DNA from: Methylobacterium sp. C25
Lineage (GTDB): Bacteria; Pseudomonadota; Alphaproteobacteria; Rhizobiales; Beijerinckiaceae
DNA length: 64,000 nucleotides
Assembly (NCBI RefSeq): GCF_021352225.1
Contig: NZ_JAAUVI010000001.1
Coordinates: 964,191 to 1,028,190, forward strand
Reading direction: 5' to 3'
Position 1 is the first letter of the stretch. Every line of letters starts with the position of its first letter. The notes below the pieces were generated by a model that was not told the DNA's origin, ran no database searches, and saw only the letters and a program-made list of their open reading frames with translations. Both the position numbers and the translations under genes were made by a program. This document shows positions 18,211-25,977 of this stretch, in pieces.

Positions 18211-18345
18211 GGTTTCCTCCGTTGTTCTTGATTGAATTCGTCGGACTTGCCCGATGCGCCACGCGCACCGGGAACTACCGATCTCTTGCCCGGACCCGCC
18301 GCCATTCGCACGGCAATTAAGTTTCAGCAGGCCTCAAAGCGTTTT

Positions 18346-18366
18346 GTGTCAACTTTTGTTTGACAC
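18346..18366 (-). promoter_or_regulatory. Inverted repeat containing TTGACA, upstream of phaB
   Basis: GTGTCAA (18346-18352) and TTGACAC (18360-18366) are perfect 7-bp arms separated by 7 bases in the phaA-phaB gap. Read on the minus strand, one arm supplies a consensus-like -35 hexamer TTGACA, with TGCTGA as a weak -10 candidate 17 bases further on, about 135 bases before phaB. It could be a promoter overlapped by an operator; both are inference. Confidence 0.4.
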
Positions 18367-18403
18367 GTACGGAGAAGGCCGGGGTCTTCTCCGCTGAGCC
18401 GGC

Positions 18404-19585
18404 TCAGGGCCGCTCGACGCACATGGCGACGCCCATGCCGCCGCCGATGCAGAGGGTGGCAAGGCCCTTCTTGGCGTCACGCCGCTTCAGCTCGTGCAGC
18501 AGGGTGATGAGGACGCGGGCGCCGGACGCGCCGATCGGGTGGCCGATCGCGATGGCGCCGCCGTTGACGTTCACCTTGGACTCGTCCCAGCCCATGTCCT
18601 TGTTCACGGCCATGGCCTGGGCCGCGAAAGCCTCGTTGGCCTCGATCAGATCGAGGTCGGACGGCTTCCAGCCGGCCTTGTCGAGGGCCTTGCGCGAGGC
18701 CGGGATCGGGCCGGTGCCCATGATCTTCGGATCAACGCCGGCGGTGGCCCAGGACACGATCTTGGCGAGGGGCTTGAGGCCGCGCTTCTCGGCCTCGGAG
18801 GCCGACATCAGCACGAGCGCAGCGGCGCCGTCATTCAGGCCCGAGGCGTTGGCGGCGGTAACGGTGCCTTCCTTCGAGAAGGCGGGCTTCAGCTTGGCCA
18901 TCGCCTCAACGGTCGCGCCGTCGCGGATGTACTCGTCGTCCTCGACGATGGTGTCGCCCTTGCGGCCCTTGACGGTCACCGGGACGATCTCTTCCTTGAA
19001 GCGGCCCTCCTTGCGGGCGGCCTCGGCCTTGTTCTGCGACGCGGTGGCGAACTTGTCCTGCTGCTCGCGGGTGAGCTGGAAGGCCTGCGCCACGTTCTCG
19101 GCGGTCTGGCCCATGTGATAGCCGTTGAAGGCGTCCCAGAGGCCATCCTTGATCATGGTGTCGACGAGCTTGAGGTCGCCCATCTTCTGGCCGCCGCGCA
19201 GGTACTGCGCATGCGGGGCGAGCGACATGGATTCCTGGCCGCCCGCGACAATGATCTTGGCGTCACCATTGGCGATCTGCTGCATGCCGACGGCAACGGT
19301 GCGCAGGCCCGAGCCGCAGACCTGGTTGAGACCCCAGGCGGTGGCCTTCTCCGGGATGCCGGCGGCCATGGCGGCCTGGCGGGCCGGGTTCTGGCCGGCG
19401 GCAGCGGTGAGGACCTGACCGAAGATCACCTCGTCGACCTCGTCCGGCGAAACCTTGGCGCGCTCGAGGGCAGCCTTGATCGCCACGGCGCCGAGTTCGT
19501 GGGCCGGCATCGAGCCGAACGCACCCGCGAAGGAACCCACCGGAGTCCGTGCCGCTCCGACAATGACGATATCTTCGCTGGCCAT
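18404..19585 (-). CDS. phaA: Acetyl-CoA C-acetyltransferase (beta-ketothiolase)
   Basis: A 393-residue thiolase that condenses two acetyl-CoA to acetoacetyl-CoA, the first step of PHB synthesis. Catalytic Cys lies in [11 protein letters not shown] near residue 90. The His of [17 protein letters not shown] and the Cys of LCIGGGMG complete the active site. Start ATG 19585 is preferred to 19612 because GAGGAGA lies just before it and [17 protein letters not shown] is the normal N-terminus. The perfect palindrome CTGAGCCGGCTCAG (18394-18407) covers the stop codon and may help end the transcript. Confidence 0.96.
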   Translation of the reverse strand: MASEDIVIVGAARTPVGSFAGAFGSMPAHELGAVAIKAALERAKVSPDEVDEVIFGQVLTAAAGQNPARQAAMAAGIPEKATAWGLNQVCGSGLRTVAVGMQQIANGDAKIIVAGGQESMSLAPHAQYLRGGQKMGDLKLVDTMIKDGLWDAFNGYHMGQTAENVAQAFQLTREQQDKFATASQNKAEAARKEGRFKEEIVPVTVKGRKGDTIVEDDEYIRDGATVEAMAKLKPAFSKEGTVTAANASGLNDGAAALVLMSASEAEKRGLKPLAKIVSWATAGVDPKIMGTGPIPASRKALDKAGWKPSDLDLIEANEAFAAQAMAVNKDMGWDESKVNVNGGAIAIGHPIGASGARVLITLLHELKRRDAKKGLATLCIGGGMGVAMCVERP

Positions 19586-19703
19586 CTCGATTGTCTCCTC
19601 ACCGCGGCGCATCTTGCTTCGAGTACCGATACGCCTGCCAATCCCTGAGGAAAAAGGGCTTCATCTCTACGATGTCAAGGAGACTTACGGGCAGAACCGG
19701 CAG

Positions 19704-19723
19704 CCGAATTGAATACAATTCGG
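19704..19723. promoter_or_regulatory. Inverted repeat between phaA and phaR
   Basis: CCGAATTG and CAATTCGG are perfect 8-bp arms around AATA, located between the divergent phaA and phaR starts. An 11-base direct repeat GCGGGAAAGCC also occurs at 19739-19749 and 19800-19810. PhaR is known to autoregulate in other bacteria, so this spacer is a plausible operator region; the binding site itself is not established here. Confidence 0.45.
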
Positions 19724-19846
19724 ACTTGGCGATATTGTGCGGGAAAGCCAGCGAGTTTGCTGTTTTCGCCGCCGCGAGAGTGCCTTAAGGTTCCGCATTG
19801 CGGGAAAGCCGGTGCAGGCCCGCCAATTTTTTGGGGCAACGGGTCG

Positions 19847-20491
19847 ATGCGCGCCATGGCGAACGGAGCGGGGAGTGCCGCGGGGATGGCGGAGAATGGC
19901 AAGTCTCACCAGACCGTCATCAAGAAATACGCCAACCGCCGGCTCTATCACACCGGCACGTCGACTTATGTCACGCTCGAAGATCTCGCTGGGATGGTGC
20001 AGAGCGGCGAGAACTTCATCGTCTACGACGCACGCTCGGGCGACGACATTACCCGCTCCGTGCTGACGCAGATCATCTTCGAGCAGGAGAACAAGGCCGG
20101 CGAGGACAACCTCCTGCCGGTAGAATTCCTGCGCCAGCTGATCCGCTTCTACGGCGACAGCATGCGGATCATGGTGCCGAGCTTCCTCGAATTCTCCATG
20201 GCGAACTTCGCCAAGGACCAGGACGGGCTGCGGGAGAAGTTCGCACAGAGCTTCCAGAGCTTCGGCCCCGGCGCCTTTCAGCAGGCCCTGCAGGAGCAGG
20301 TCCGCACCAACATGAGCTTCTTCGGCGATGCCATGAAGATGTTCACGGGCAGCTTCGCCGCCACCGGTGCGAAGCCCGATGCCGCGGCAACGCCAGCCGC
20401 AGCATCCGGCCCGGCCGCCACGGATTTCGACGACCTGAAGCGTCAGATGCTCGAAATGCAGGCCCGGCTCGACGCTCTCGCCAAGAAGTAG
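19847..20491 (+). CDS. phaR: PHB synthesis repressor PhaR
   Basis: A 214-residue regulator of PHB storage that binds both DNA and PHB granules. The N-terminal domain VIKKYANRRLYHTGTSTYV followed by TLEDLAGMVQSGENFIVYD is diagnostic, and the second domain (QIIFEQENKAGEDNLLPV through FAKDQDGLREKFA) follows. The C-terminus ends in a Met/Leu heptad-like helix (LKRQMLEMQARLDALAKK). The start may be ATG 19847 or 19856; neither has a good Shine-Dalgarno. It is divergent from phaA-phaB, so it likely controls phasins and these genes as granules fill the cell. Confidence 0.93.
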   Translation: MRAMANGAGSAAGMAENGKSHQTVIKKYANRRLYHTGTSTYVTLEDLAGMVQSGENFIVYDARSGDDITRSVLTQIIFEQENKAGEDNLLPVEFLRQLIRFYGDSMRIMVPSFLEFSMANFAKDQDGLREKFAQSFQSFGPGAFQQALQEQVRTNMSFFGDAMKMFTGSFAATGAKPDAAATPAAASGPAATDFDDLKRQMLEMQARLDALAKK

Positions 20492-20513
20492 CCGGCGGCG
20501 GCGGTAACCTTTT

Positions 20514-20540
20514 CGCAAGGATGCTGAAAGAATCCTTGCG
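20514..20540 (+). terminator. Hairpin after phaR
   Basis: CGCAAGGAT and ATCCTTGCG form a perfect 9-bp stem around a 9-base loop, 22 bases after the phaR stop. The following bases are not T-rich, so it is a likely but not ideal terminator. Confidence 0.5.
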
Positions 20541-20593
20541 GCTGGCCTCGACCTTGCGCAGTTGTCTCTAGGCAGTGCGCAGAGGCGACGGCG

Positions 20594-20845
20594 ATGAGCC
20601 AGGGTGAGACGGACGTTCAGGGTGTCGCGGACAATGCGTGCCGCGCTCTCGTCGTCGTCCATTCGCAGGACAACGACGAAAACCCCAGCCGACACAGGTC
20701 GGTGGGGCGGCCCATGGCAGGCTTCCTGGCACAACTGATCGTCGATACGGATCCGGCGCTGCGTGTGGCGCGCCTGGAGCGGACGCGGACGGCAGCAGCG
20801 CTCTATGAGCGGGCGGCCGGCGTCCCGGGGAAGCGGTGCGCCTAA
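20594..20845 (+). CDS. Hypothetical small protein
   Basis: An 83-residue frame from ATG 20594 with GAGG 8 bases upstream and the codon bias of its neighbours. It is soluble, with no signal peptide. The central part PMAGFLAQLIVDTDPALRV, followed by ARLERTRTAAALYERAAG, resembles small conserved Rhizobiales proteins of unknown role. It lies between the phaR terminator hairpin and the convergent rpmF gene. Confidence 0.6.
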   Translation: MSQGETDVQGVADNACRALVVVHSQDNDENPSRHRSVGRPMAGFLAQLIVDTDPALRVARLERTRTAAALYERAAGVPGKRCA

Positions 20846-20869
20846 GGCGCACCGGCCTCCGATCGGCCC

Positions 20870-21058
20870 TTAGGCCTCGGCCGACTTCACCTTGAGAACC
20901 TGGCGACCGCGGTACATGCCGGTCTTCAGGTCGATGTGGTGCGGACGGCGCAACTCGCCCGAGTCCTTGTCCTCGACATAGGTCGGTGCCTTGAGCGCGT
21001 CAGCCGAGCGGCGCATGCCGCGCCGGGAGGGGGAGGTTTTACGCTTCGGAACGGCCAT
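20870..21058 (-). CDS. rpmF: 50S ribosomal protein L32
   Basis: A 62-residue ribosomal protein. [20 protein letters not shown] is the standard alphaproteobacterial L32 N-terminus, followed by [20 protein letters not shown]. It lacks the zinc-binding Cys of the other L32 class, as usual in this group. It stands as a short single gene, and the DoxX gene lies behind it on the same strand. Confidence 0.97.
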
Positions 21059-21155
21059 CGGGTTTTCTCAAGGCAAAAAGCGGCGCCGTGGCGATCCACC
21101 TTCGTCGAGGCGGAAAGCCGGCACCGCGAATGGAATTCGGGGTTCGAGGCGCGGC

Positions 21156-21674
21156 TTATACCCGCGCCGGCTCCGACTGGCTAGATGGGTTCGCGTGAAG
21201 ATGCGCGGCGGAATCCGCGGCGGTCTTGGAGCCGGTCATGCGCTGCAGCAGGTAGTCGAGCGAGAGCGGGCCGGGGCCTGCGACGCCGAGCCAGCCGAAC
21301 AGGGCCATGTAGGACACTTCTTCGAAGCCGAGCAGCGTTTCGAGGGAATCCACCTGGTCGAGCTTGGCCGAGATGACGGCCACGATCATTACGATGACGA
21401 GGGTCGGCCCTGCGATCCGGGTGAACAGGCCGAGCAGCAGCAACAGACCGCCGACGAATTCCACGCCCGAGACGAACGGCGTCATGATCTCCGGAAACGG
21501 GATGCCCCAATCCGTGAAGTTCTGGATCATCTGCGGCAGGTTGTGGAGCTTGGTCCAGCCGCTCCAGAGGAAGACCCAGCCGACGACGAGACGCGCCGCG
21601 AGCGGTCCGAGGAAGACCAGCGGGCGGGACAGGCGCTCCGGGCTGTCGATGAAGGTACGGACGATGGCGTTCAC
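21156..21674 (-). CDS. DoxX-family membrane protein
   Basis: A 172-residue inner-membrane protein with four hydrophobic helices. It shows the DoxX pattern: LAARLVVGWVFLWSGWTKL, then GVEFVGGLLLLLGLFTRIAG and LVIVMIVAVISAK. GTG 21674 is chosen because GGAGAG lies six bases upstream and no ATG fits. DoxX proteins are linked to respiratory quinone or thiol redox systems in some bacteria, but the role here is not indicated by the neighbours. Confidence 0.83.
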   Translation of the reverse strand: MNAIVRTFIDSPERLSRPLVFLGPLAARLVVGWVFLWSGWTKLHNLPQMIQNFTDWGIPFPEIMTPFVSGVEFVGGLLLLLGLFTRIAGPTLVIVMIVAVISAKLDQVDSLETLLGFEEVSYMALFGWLGVAGPGPLSLDYLLQRMTGSKTAADSAAHLHANPSSQSEPARV

Positions 21675-21857
21675 GGGGCTCTCCAGCAGGCTCGGGCGAG
21701 CCGGGTTGGCTCCTTGCAGCCCATACGGAGCGGCCGGGCGTTCGGTTACATCGCGGCAGCGACTCCGGGGCGTTTCGTTCAAACGCGGTTCAAGCACAGC
21801 GGCCTAAATCGGCAGGGTTCGGCGCAGCGTCCCTATGCCCGCCGTCGGGAGACCATC

Positions 21858-22205
21858 ATGATTTCGTCTGCCATCCGCTCGCTGGCCGTCCTGGCCTGCC
21901 TCGCCGCCACGCCCGTCCTCGCCCAGTCGGCGGCCCCTGCCACGCCTCCGGCGAAGGCTCCCCCTTCGGCGATGATGAAGGCCGCGCCCGCGGCCCCGGC
22001 GGCCGACGCCAAGGCTCCGCTGCTCGACCTGAACAGCGCCACCGCCGAGGAGCTGAGCAAGCTCAAGGGCATCGGCGACGTCCGCTCGGCCGCGATCATC
22101 AAGGGCCGCCCCTACAAGGGCAAGGACGAGCTGGTTCAGAAGAAGATCATCCCCGAGGGCGTCTATGCGGGGATCAAGGATCAGATCATCGCCAAGCAGA
22201 AGTAA
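21858..22205 (+). CDS. Exported helix-hairpin-helix (ComEA-like) protein
   Basis: A 115-residue protein with a signal peptide (MISSAIRSLAVLACLAATPVLA), an Ala/Pro-rich linker, and one C-terminal helix-hairpin-helix domain: LDLNSATAEELSKLKGIGDV, then RSAAIIKGRPYKGKDELVQK. This is the ComEA-type DNA-binding motif. ComEA in competent bacteria binds incoming DNA in the periplasm; this short form lacks a membrane anchor, so a DNA-uptake role is only possible. A stable hairpin follows (22224-22251). Confidence 0.85.
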   Translation: MISSAIRSLAVLACLAATPVLAQSAAPATPPAKAPPSAMMKAAPAAPAADAKAPLLDLNSATAEELSKLKGIGDVRSAAIIKGRPYKGKDELVQKKIIPEGVYAGIKDQIIAKQK

Positions 22206-22223
22206 TCTTCGGCCATCGTCTTT

Positions 22224-22251
22224 CCGCGCGGGGTCGGCAATCCCCGCGCGG
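22224..22251 (+). terminator. Strong GC hairpin after the ComEA-like gene
   Basis: CCGCGCGGGG (22224-22233) and CCCCGCGCGG (22242-22251) form a perfect 10-bp stem around an 8-base loop, 18 bases past the stop. No U-tract follows. Confidence 0.5.
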
Positions 22252-22338
22252 GCGTCTGCTCCTAGACTTGTCCGGTCGCTCCCCTGGGTATAGGCGCCAG
22301 GGATGCGCATGCCGCGCCCCCGCGACCGTCGATCGATC

Positions 22339-22965
22339 ATGCCCGCCCAGCCGACCATCCGCCTGCATCGCGGCGATTTGCCCGCCGATTTCGATCCCGG
22401 CCCGGCCATCGCGATCGATACCGAGACGCTCGGCCTCAACCCGCATCGCGACCGGCTCTGCGTGGTGCAGATCTCGCGCGGCGACGGCAATGCCGAGGTG
22501 GTGCAGATCGTGCCCGGTGGCCCGGAGCCGGTCCATCTCAAGCGCGTCCTCGGCGACCCTGCCGTTCAGACGATCTTCCACTTCGCGCGGTTCGATCTCG
22601 CCGTGCTCTACCGGGCGCTCGGCGTGATGCCGGGGCCAGTCTACTGCACCAAGATCGCTTCGAAACTGGCCCGCACCTATACCGACCGGCACGGGCTCAA
22701 GGACGTGGTGCGCGAGATGGTCGGCGTCGAGTTGTCGAAGCAGCAGCAATCCTCGGATTGGGGCGCCGAGACGCTGAGCCAGGCCCAGCTCGATTACGCG
22801 GCATCGGACGTGCTGTACCTTCATGCCGCCCGCGACCGGCTGAACATGATGCTCGCTCGCGAAGGCCGTACCGATCTCGCCCAAGCCTGCTTCGATTTCC
22901 TGCCGACCCGCGCCCGGCTCGACCTCGCCGGCTGGGCCGAGGCCGACATTTTCGCGCATACGTAG
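22339..22965 (+). CDS. Ribonuclease D-like 3'-5' exonuclease
   Basis: A 208-residue DEDDy exonuclease domain. Motif I is AIDTETLGL (Asp27, Glu29), motif II HFARFDLAVL (Asp86), and motif III YAASDVLYL (Tyr152, Asp156). It lacks the HRDC domains of full RNase D, so it is the short form often encoded next to lptC in Alphaproteobacteria. ATG 22339 begins MPAQPTIRLHRGD just ahead of the domain; ATG 22303 is possible. Likely substrate is structured RNA. Confidence 0.9.
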   Translation: MPAQPTIRLHRGDLPADFDPGPAIAIDTETLGLNPHRDRLCVVQISRGDGNAEVVQIVPGGPEPVHLKRVLGDPAVQTIFHFARFDLAVLYRALGVMPGPVYCTKIASKLARTYTDRHGLKDVVREMVGVELSKQQQSSDWGAETLSQAQLDYAASDVLYLHAARDRLNMMLAREGRTDLAQACFDFLPTRARLDLAGWAEADIFAHT

Positions 22966-23154
22966 CGCCCCGAGAGCTTCGCCTCGAAACACACAGCAAC
23001 GCGCGTATGTGCTTCCGCGCACTTTGCCGAGATTGATTATTGGTCGGCGCGGAGGCCATAACTTCGCCACCGCCCGTCGGCATGCCCCTATCCGTGCCCC
23101 GACCCGTCGGTGTGGGAGAGGATGCACCCCCGGACGGAGCCTCCCAGGAAACCG

Positions 23155-23907
23155 ATGCAGGCGGCCGACACTCTCGACATGCAAGCGAGCGCGGCAAACG
23201 AGAATGCCCGTCGCACGCAGGCGCATGGCCGCGCCGTGCGTCATTCGGCACGCGTCCGGCTGTTGCGCCGGGTCATTCCGGTCGTGGCCGGCGTCGCCAT
23301 CTTCGCCATCGTGGCGGTGGTCTGGAATCCGTTCTCGGGCAGCATCTCCAATGTCAGCGTCGGCCCGGTGAGCGTGCAGGGCACCAAGGTGACGATGGAG
23401 AATCCGAAGCTCTCCGGCTTCAAGAAGGGTGAGCGCGGCTACGAGGTCACGGCCGATTCCGCGCTGCAGGACGTCCGCAAGCCGTCGCTGATCGAGCTTC
23501 ACGCCATGAAGGGCCATATCGCCACGGACGACAAGGGCGGCCTCGCCTACATCGAATCGAAGGGGGGGCTGTTCGATTCGAGCAAGGAATCCCTGACCCT
23601 GAACGAGAACATTCGCCTCTGGACCGACAAGGGCGAGGAAGCCAGGCTCAAATCCGCCTCTGTCGACTTCAAGGCCGGCTCGGTGAAGTCTTCCGAGACC
23701 GTGACCGTCTCCGTGCCGAACGGCTCCGTTACCGCCGACAGCCTCGACGTGGTCGAGAGCGGAAAGGTGATCTCCTTCATCGGCAACGTCCACGCCGTGT
23801 TCCAGGGCGGCGGCAAGAAGCCGGCTACCGAGGATGGGGATGCGGGCGAGCGCGTGCGCACCTCCGCCGCGGAAGGCCCGAAGGAAACAGCAGAGGCCGG
23901 GCGATGA
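23155..23907 (+). CDS. lptC: LPS export protein LptC
   Basis: A 250-residue bitopic inner-membrane protein of the LptBFGC LPS transporter. One transmembrane helix (about residues 37-55, VIPVVAGVAIFAIVAVVW) is followed by a periplasmic beta-jellyroll with GYEVTADSALQD and FDSSKESLTLNENIRLW. AGGAAA before ATG 23155 supports this start. It overlaps lptA by four bases (ATGA). LptC hands LPS from the ABC complex to LptA. Confidence 0.88.
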   Translation: MQAADTLDMQASAANENARRTQAHGRAVRHSARVRLLRRVIPVVAGVAIFAIVAVVWNPFSGSISNVSVGPVSVQGTKVTMENPKLSGFKKGERGYEVTADSALQDVRKPSLIELHAMKGHIATDDKGGLAYIESKGGLFDSSKESLTLNENIRLWTDKGEEARLKSASVDFKAGSVKSSETVTVSVPNGSVTADSLDVVESGKVISFIGNVHAVFQGGGKKPATEDGDAGERVRTSAAEGPKETAEAGR

Positions 23908-24632
23908 GCGTGCGGGTGATCTCCCTGGCACTGGCCCTCGGTGTCGCGCTCGCCCCGCTTTCGGTGCCGGCTCTGGCCAAGGACAAGGCCGATTCGCCGA
24001 TGGGCGCGCTCGGCGGCAACGGCAAGGAACCGATCAAGATCGACGCCGACCGGCTCGACGTGTTCGACAAGGAGAACAAGGCGATCTTCGCCGGCAACGT
24101 CGTTGCCGTGCAGGGCGACGCCACCATCCGCTGCTCGGCGCTGACCGTGTTCTACAAGCGCGGCAAGAACGATGCGAAGGACGGCTCGGACTCGGCCGGG
24201 AAGACCCAGGCCGAAATGGCCGAGAACGGCATCCGCAAAGTGGATTGCGCCGGTCCCGTCACCGTCGTGCAGAAGGATCAGGTCGCCACTGGTGACAACG
24301 CCACCTTCGATCAGGTGGCCCGGCGCATCGTGCTGACCGGCAACGTCGTGCTCAGCCAGTGCCGCAACGTCACCCGCGGCTCGCGCCTCGTCTACGACAT
24401 GGATTCCGGCCGGGCGAACATGGATCCCGGCAGCAACGGCCGCGTCTCCGCGATGTTCGTGCCCGGCGAGAAGCCGGACGCCAATGGCGGGGGGAAGGCC
24501 AGTTCCAAGGGCTGCCAGCAGCCCCCCGCCGCGACGGCCGGCAAGCAGAAGCCGACCGAGGCTGCCGCGCCGCCGCCGGAACGGCCGGCGGGCGACAAGT
24601 CTGCTCCGAAGACGCGGGCACAGGCGAATTGA
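23904..24632 (+). CDS. lptA: LPS export protein LptA (OstA-like)
   Basis: A 242-residue periplasmic protein with a signal peptide (MSVRVISLALALGVALAPLSV region). The OstA/LptA core has IKIDADRLDVFDKENKAIF, VVAVQGDATIRCSALTVFY and ATFDQVARRIVLTGNVVLSQ. It forms the bridge that carries LPS across the periplasm. The C-terminal 60 residues are Lys/Pro/Ala-rich and not part of the fold. It is coupled to lptC (ATGA overlap) and nearly overlaps lptB. Confidence 0.92.
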   Translation: MSVRVISLALALGVALAPLSVPALAKDKADSPMGALGGNGKEPIKIDADRLDVFDKENKAIFAGNVVAVQGDATIRCSALTVFYKRGKNDAKDGSDSAGKTQAEMAENGIRKVDCAGPVTVVQKDQVATGDNATFDQVARRIVLTGNVVLSQCRNVTRGSRLVYDMDSGRANMDPGSNGRVSAMFVPGEKPDANGGGKASSKGCQQPPAATAGKQKPTEAAAPPPERPAGDKSAPKTRAQAN

Positions 24633-24634
24633 GC

Positions 24635-25534
24635 GTGACGGGCCTGTCGACAGTCCCGGCGGTCCTGCCGTTGCGCGCCGGCTCCGGCGAGGGTGCCTTG
24701 CCGAAGGCCGGGTCCTTCGTGCGGCGGTTGCTCGGACGTGGGCAGAATCGCGCCGCCAGCACTCCGCCCGAGGCCGAGGTGCGACAGGGCGGCCATGACG
24801 GGGTCGGCGGCCCCGGCATCCTGCACGTCACCGGCCTCCGAAAGAGCTACGGCGCCCGCACCGTCGTGCACGAGGCAGGGCTCACCGTCCGCAACGGGGA
24901 GGCCGTCGGCTTGCTCGGTCCGAACGGCGCCGGCAAGACCACGATCTTCTACATGATCACCGGGCTGGTGGCGGCCGATCGCGGTCATATCAGCCTCGAT
25001 GGCATGGAGATCACGCACCTGCCGATGTACCAGCGCGCGCGCCTCGGCATCGGCTACCTGCCGCAGGAAGCCTCGATCTTCCGGGGATTGACCGTGGAGG
25101 ACAACATCCGCGCCGTGCTCGAAGTGGCCGAGCCCGACCGCAAGGAGCGCGCCCGCAAGCTCGATTCGCTGCTCGAAGAATTCGACATCGCGCGCCTGCG
25201 CAAATCTCCCTCGATCGCGCTGTCCGGCGGCGAGCGCCGCCGCTGCGAGATCGCCCGTGCGCTGGCCTCCTCTCCGAGCTTCATCCTGCTCGACGAGCCC
25301 TTCGCGGGCATCGACCCGATCGCGGTGGGCGACATCCAGGACCTCGTCGGCCATCTCAAGCGCCGCGGCATCGGCGTGCTGATCACCGACCACAACGTGC
25401 GCGAGACCCTCGGCCTGATCGACCGCGCCTACATCGCGCATTCCGGCCGTATCCTCACCGAGGGCACGCCCGAGCAGATCGTGGCGAACCCGGAGGCGCG
25501 CCGCCTCTATCTCGGCGAGGATTTTCGCCTCTAG
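24635..25534 (+). CDS. lptB: LPS export ABC transporter ATPase LptB
   Basis: The ATPase that powers LPS extraction from the inner membrane. Walker A GPNGAGKTT, signature LSGGERRRCEIARAL, Walker B LLDEPFAGIDP and the switch ITDHNVRETL are all canonical for LptB. I used GTG 24635 (299 residues); TTG 24629, overlapping the lptA stop, is an alternative. Either start gives about 60 extra N-terminal residues before ILHVTGLRKSYG that are not part of the ABC domain. A later start cannot be excluded. Confidence 0.92.
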   Translation: MTGLSTVPAVLPLRAGSGEGALPKAGSFVRRLLGRGQNRAASTPPEAEVRQGGHDGVGGPGILHVTGLRKSYGARTVVHEAGLTVRNGEAVGLLGPNGAGKTTIFYMITGLVAADRGHISLDGMEITHLPMYQRARLGIGYLPQEASIFRGLTVEDNIRAVLEVAEPDRKERARKLDSLLEEFDIARLRKSPSIALSGGERRRCEIARALASSPSFILLDEPFAGIDPIAVGDIQDLVGHLKRRGIGVLITDHNVRETLGLIDRAYIAHSGRILTEGTPEQIVANPEARRLYLGEDFRL

Positions 25535-25977
25535 GCACAACGACGCGCGTCCCGCGGATCAGGCCAGAACGATCGCGACTGCGTTCCGGATCAGCGCCGG
25601 ACCTCGGCATTTCGGCGAGTTGGCCTTCACGCCCTGCTGGCCTGCGGGCGGAACCGGGCATGTCGCACCCATCGCGGTAAGGCTCGCTGAACCACGCCGG
25701 TCGAAACCCGCGAGGTCAGCCGGACGACAGGATTCCGAAAACGCTTTCTTGAGGGCCAGTGGTCGAGGCTGGCGCCTGGCCGCAGGGCACCTCGTCTGTG
25801 GCCGCTTTGCCGACCCGCGCGGCATTCACGCGTTCGGCCACGATCACGCTTTGACGCGCGATACGGTTAGGTCTAAGCGTTGAAGAGCAAAACGAAGCAA
25901 GAATTGTGCCGATTGCGGATCCGGTCTCGTTGCCGGCCGGATCTCGATCGCTCGCCAACGGAGAATCGGGCTTCCCG
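25535..25977. other. Intergenic stretch between lptB and rpoN
   Basis: About 440 bases without a convincing gene. Open frames exist on both strands (for example minus 25559-25825), but they lack ribosome-binding sites and recognisable domains. It probably contains the rpoN promoter; no confident -35/-10 pair is evident. A GTG at 25906 in frame with rpoN would shorten this gap. Confidence 0.4.

Noticed and set aside
22186..23931. 581-codon minus-strand open frame opposite the exonuclease and lptC
   Set aside because: Antisense shadow produced by high third-position GC; low-complexity His/Arg/Gly composition and no motif.
25559..25883. Overlapping small open frames on both strands between lptB and rpoN
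   Set aside because: No ribosome-binding sites, no signal peptide and no family resemblance; left as a gene-free stretch.
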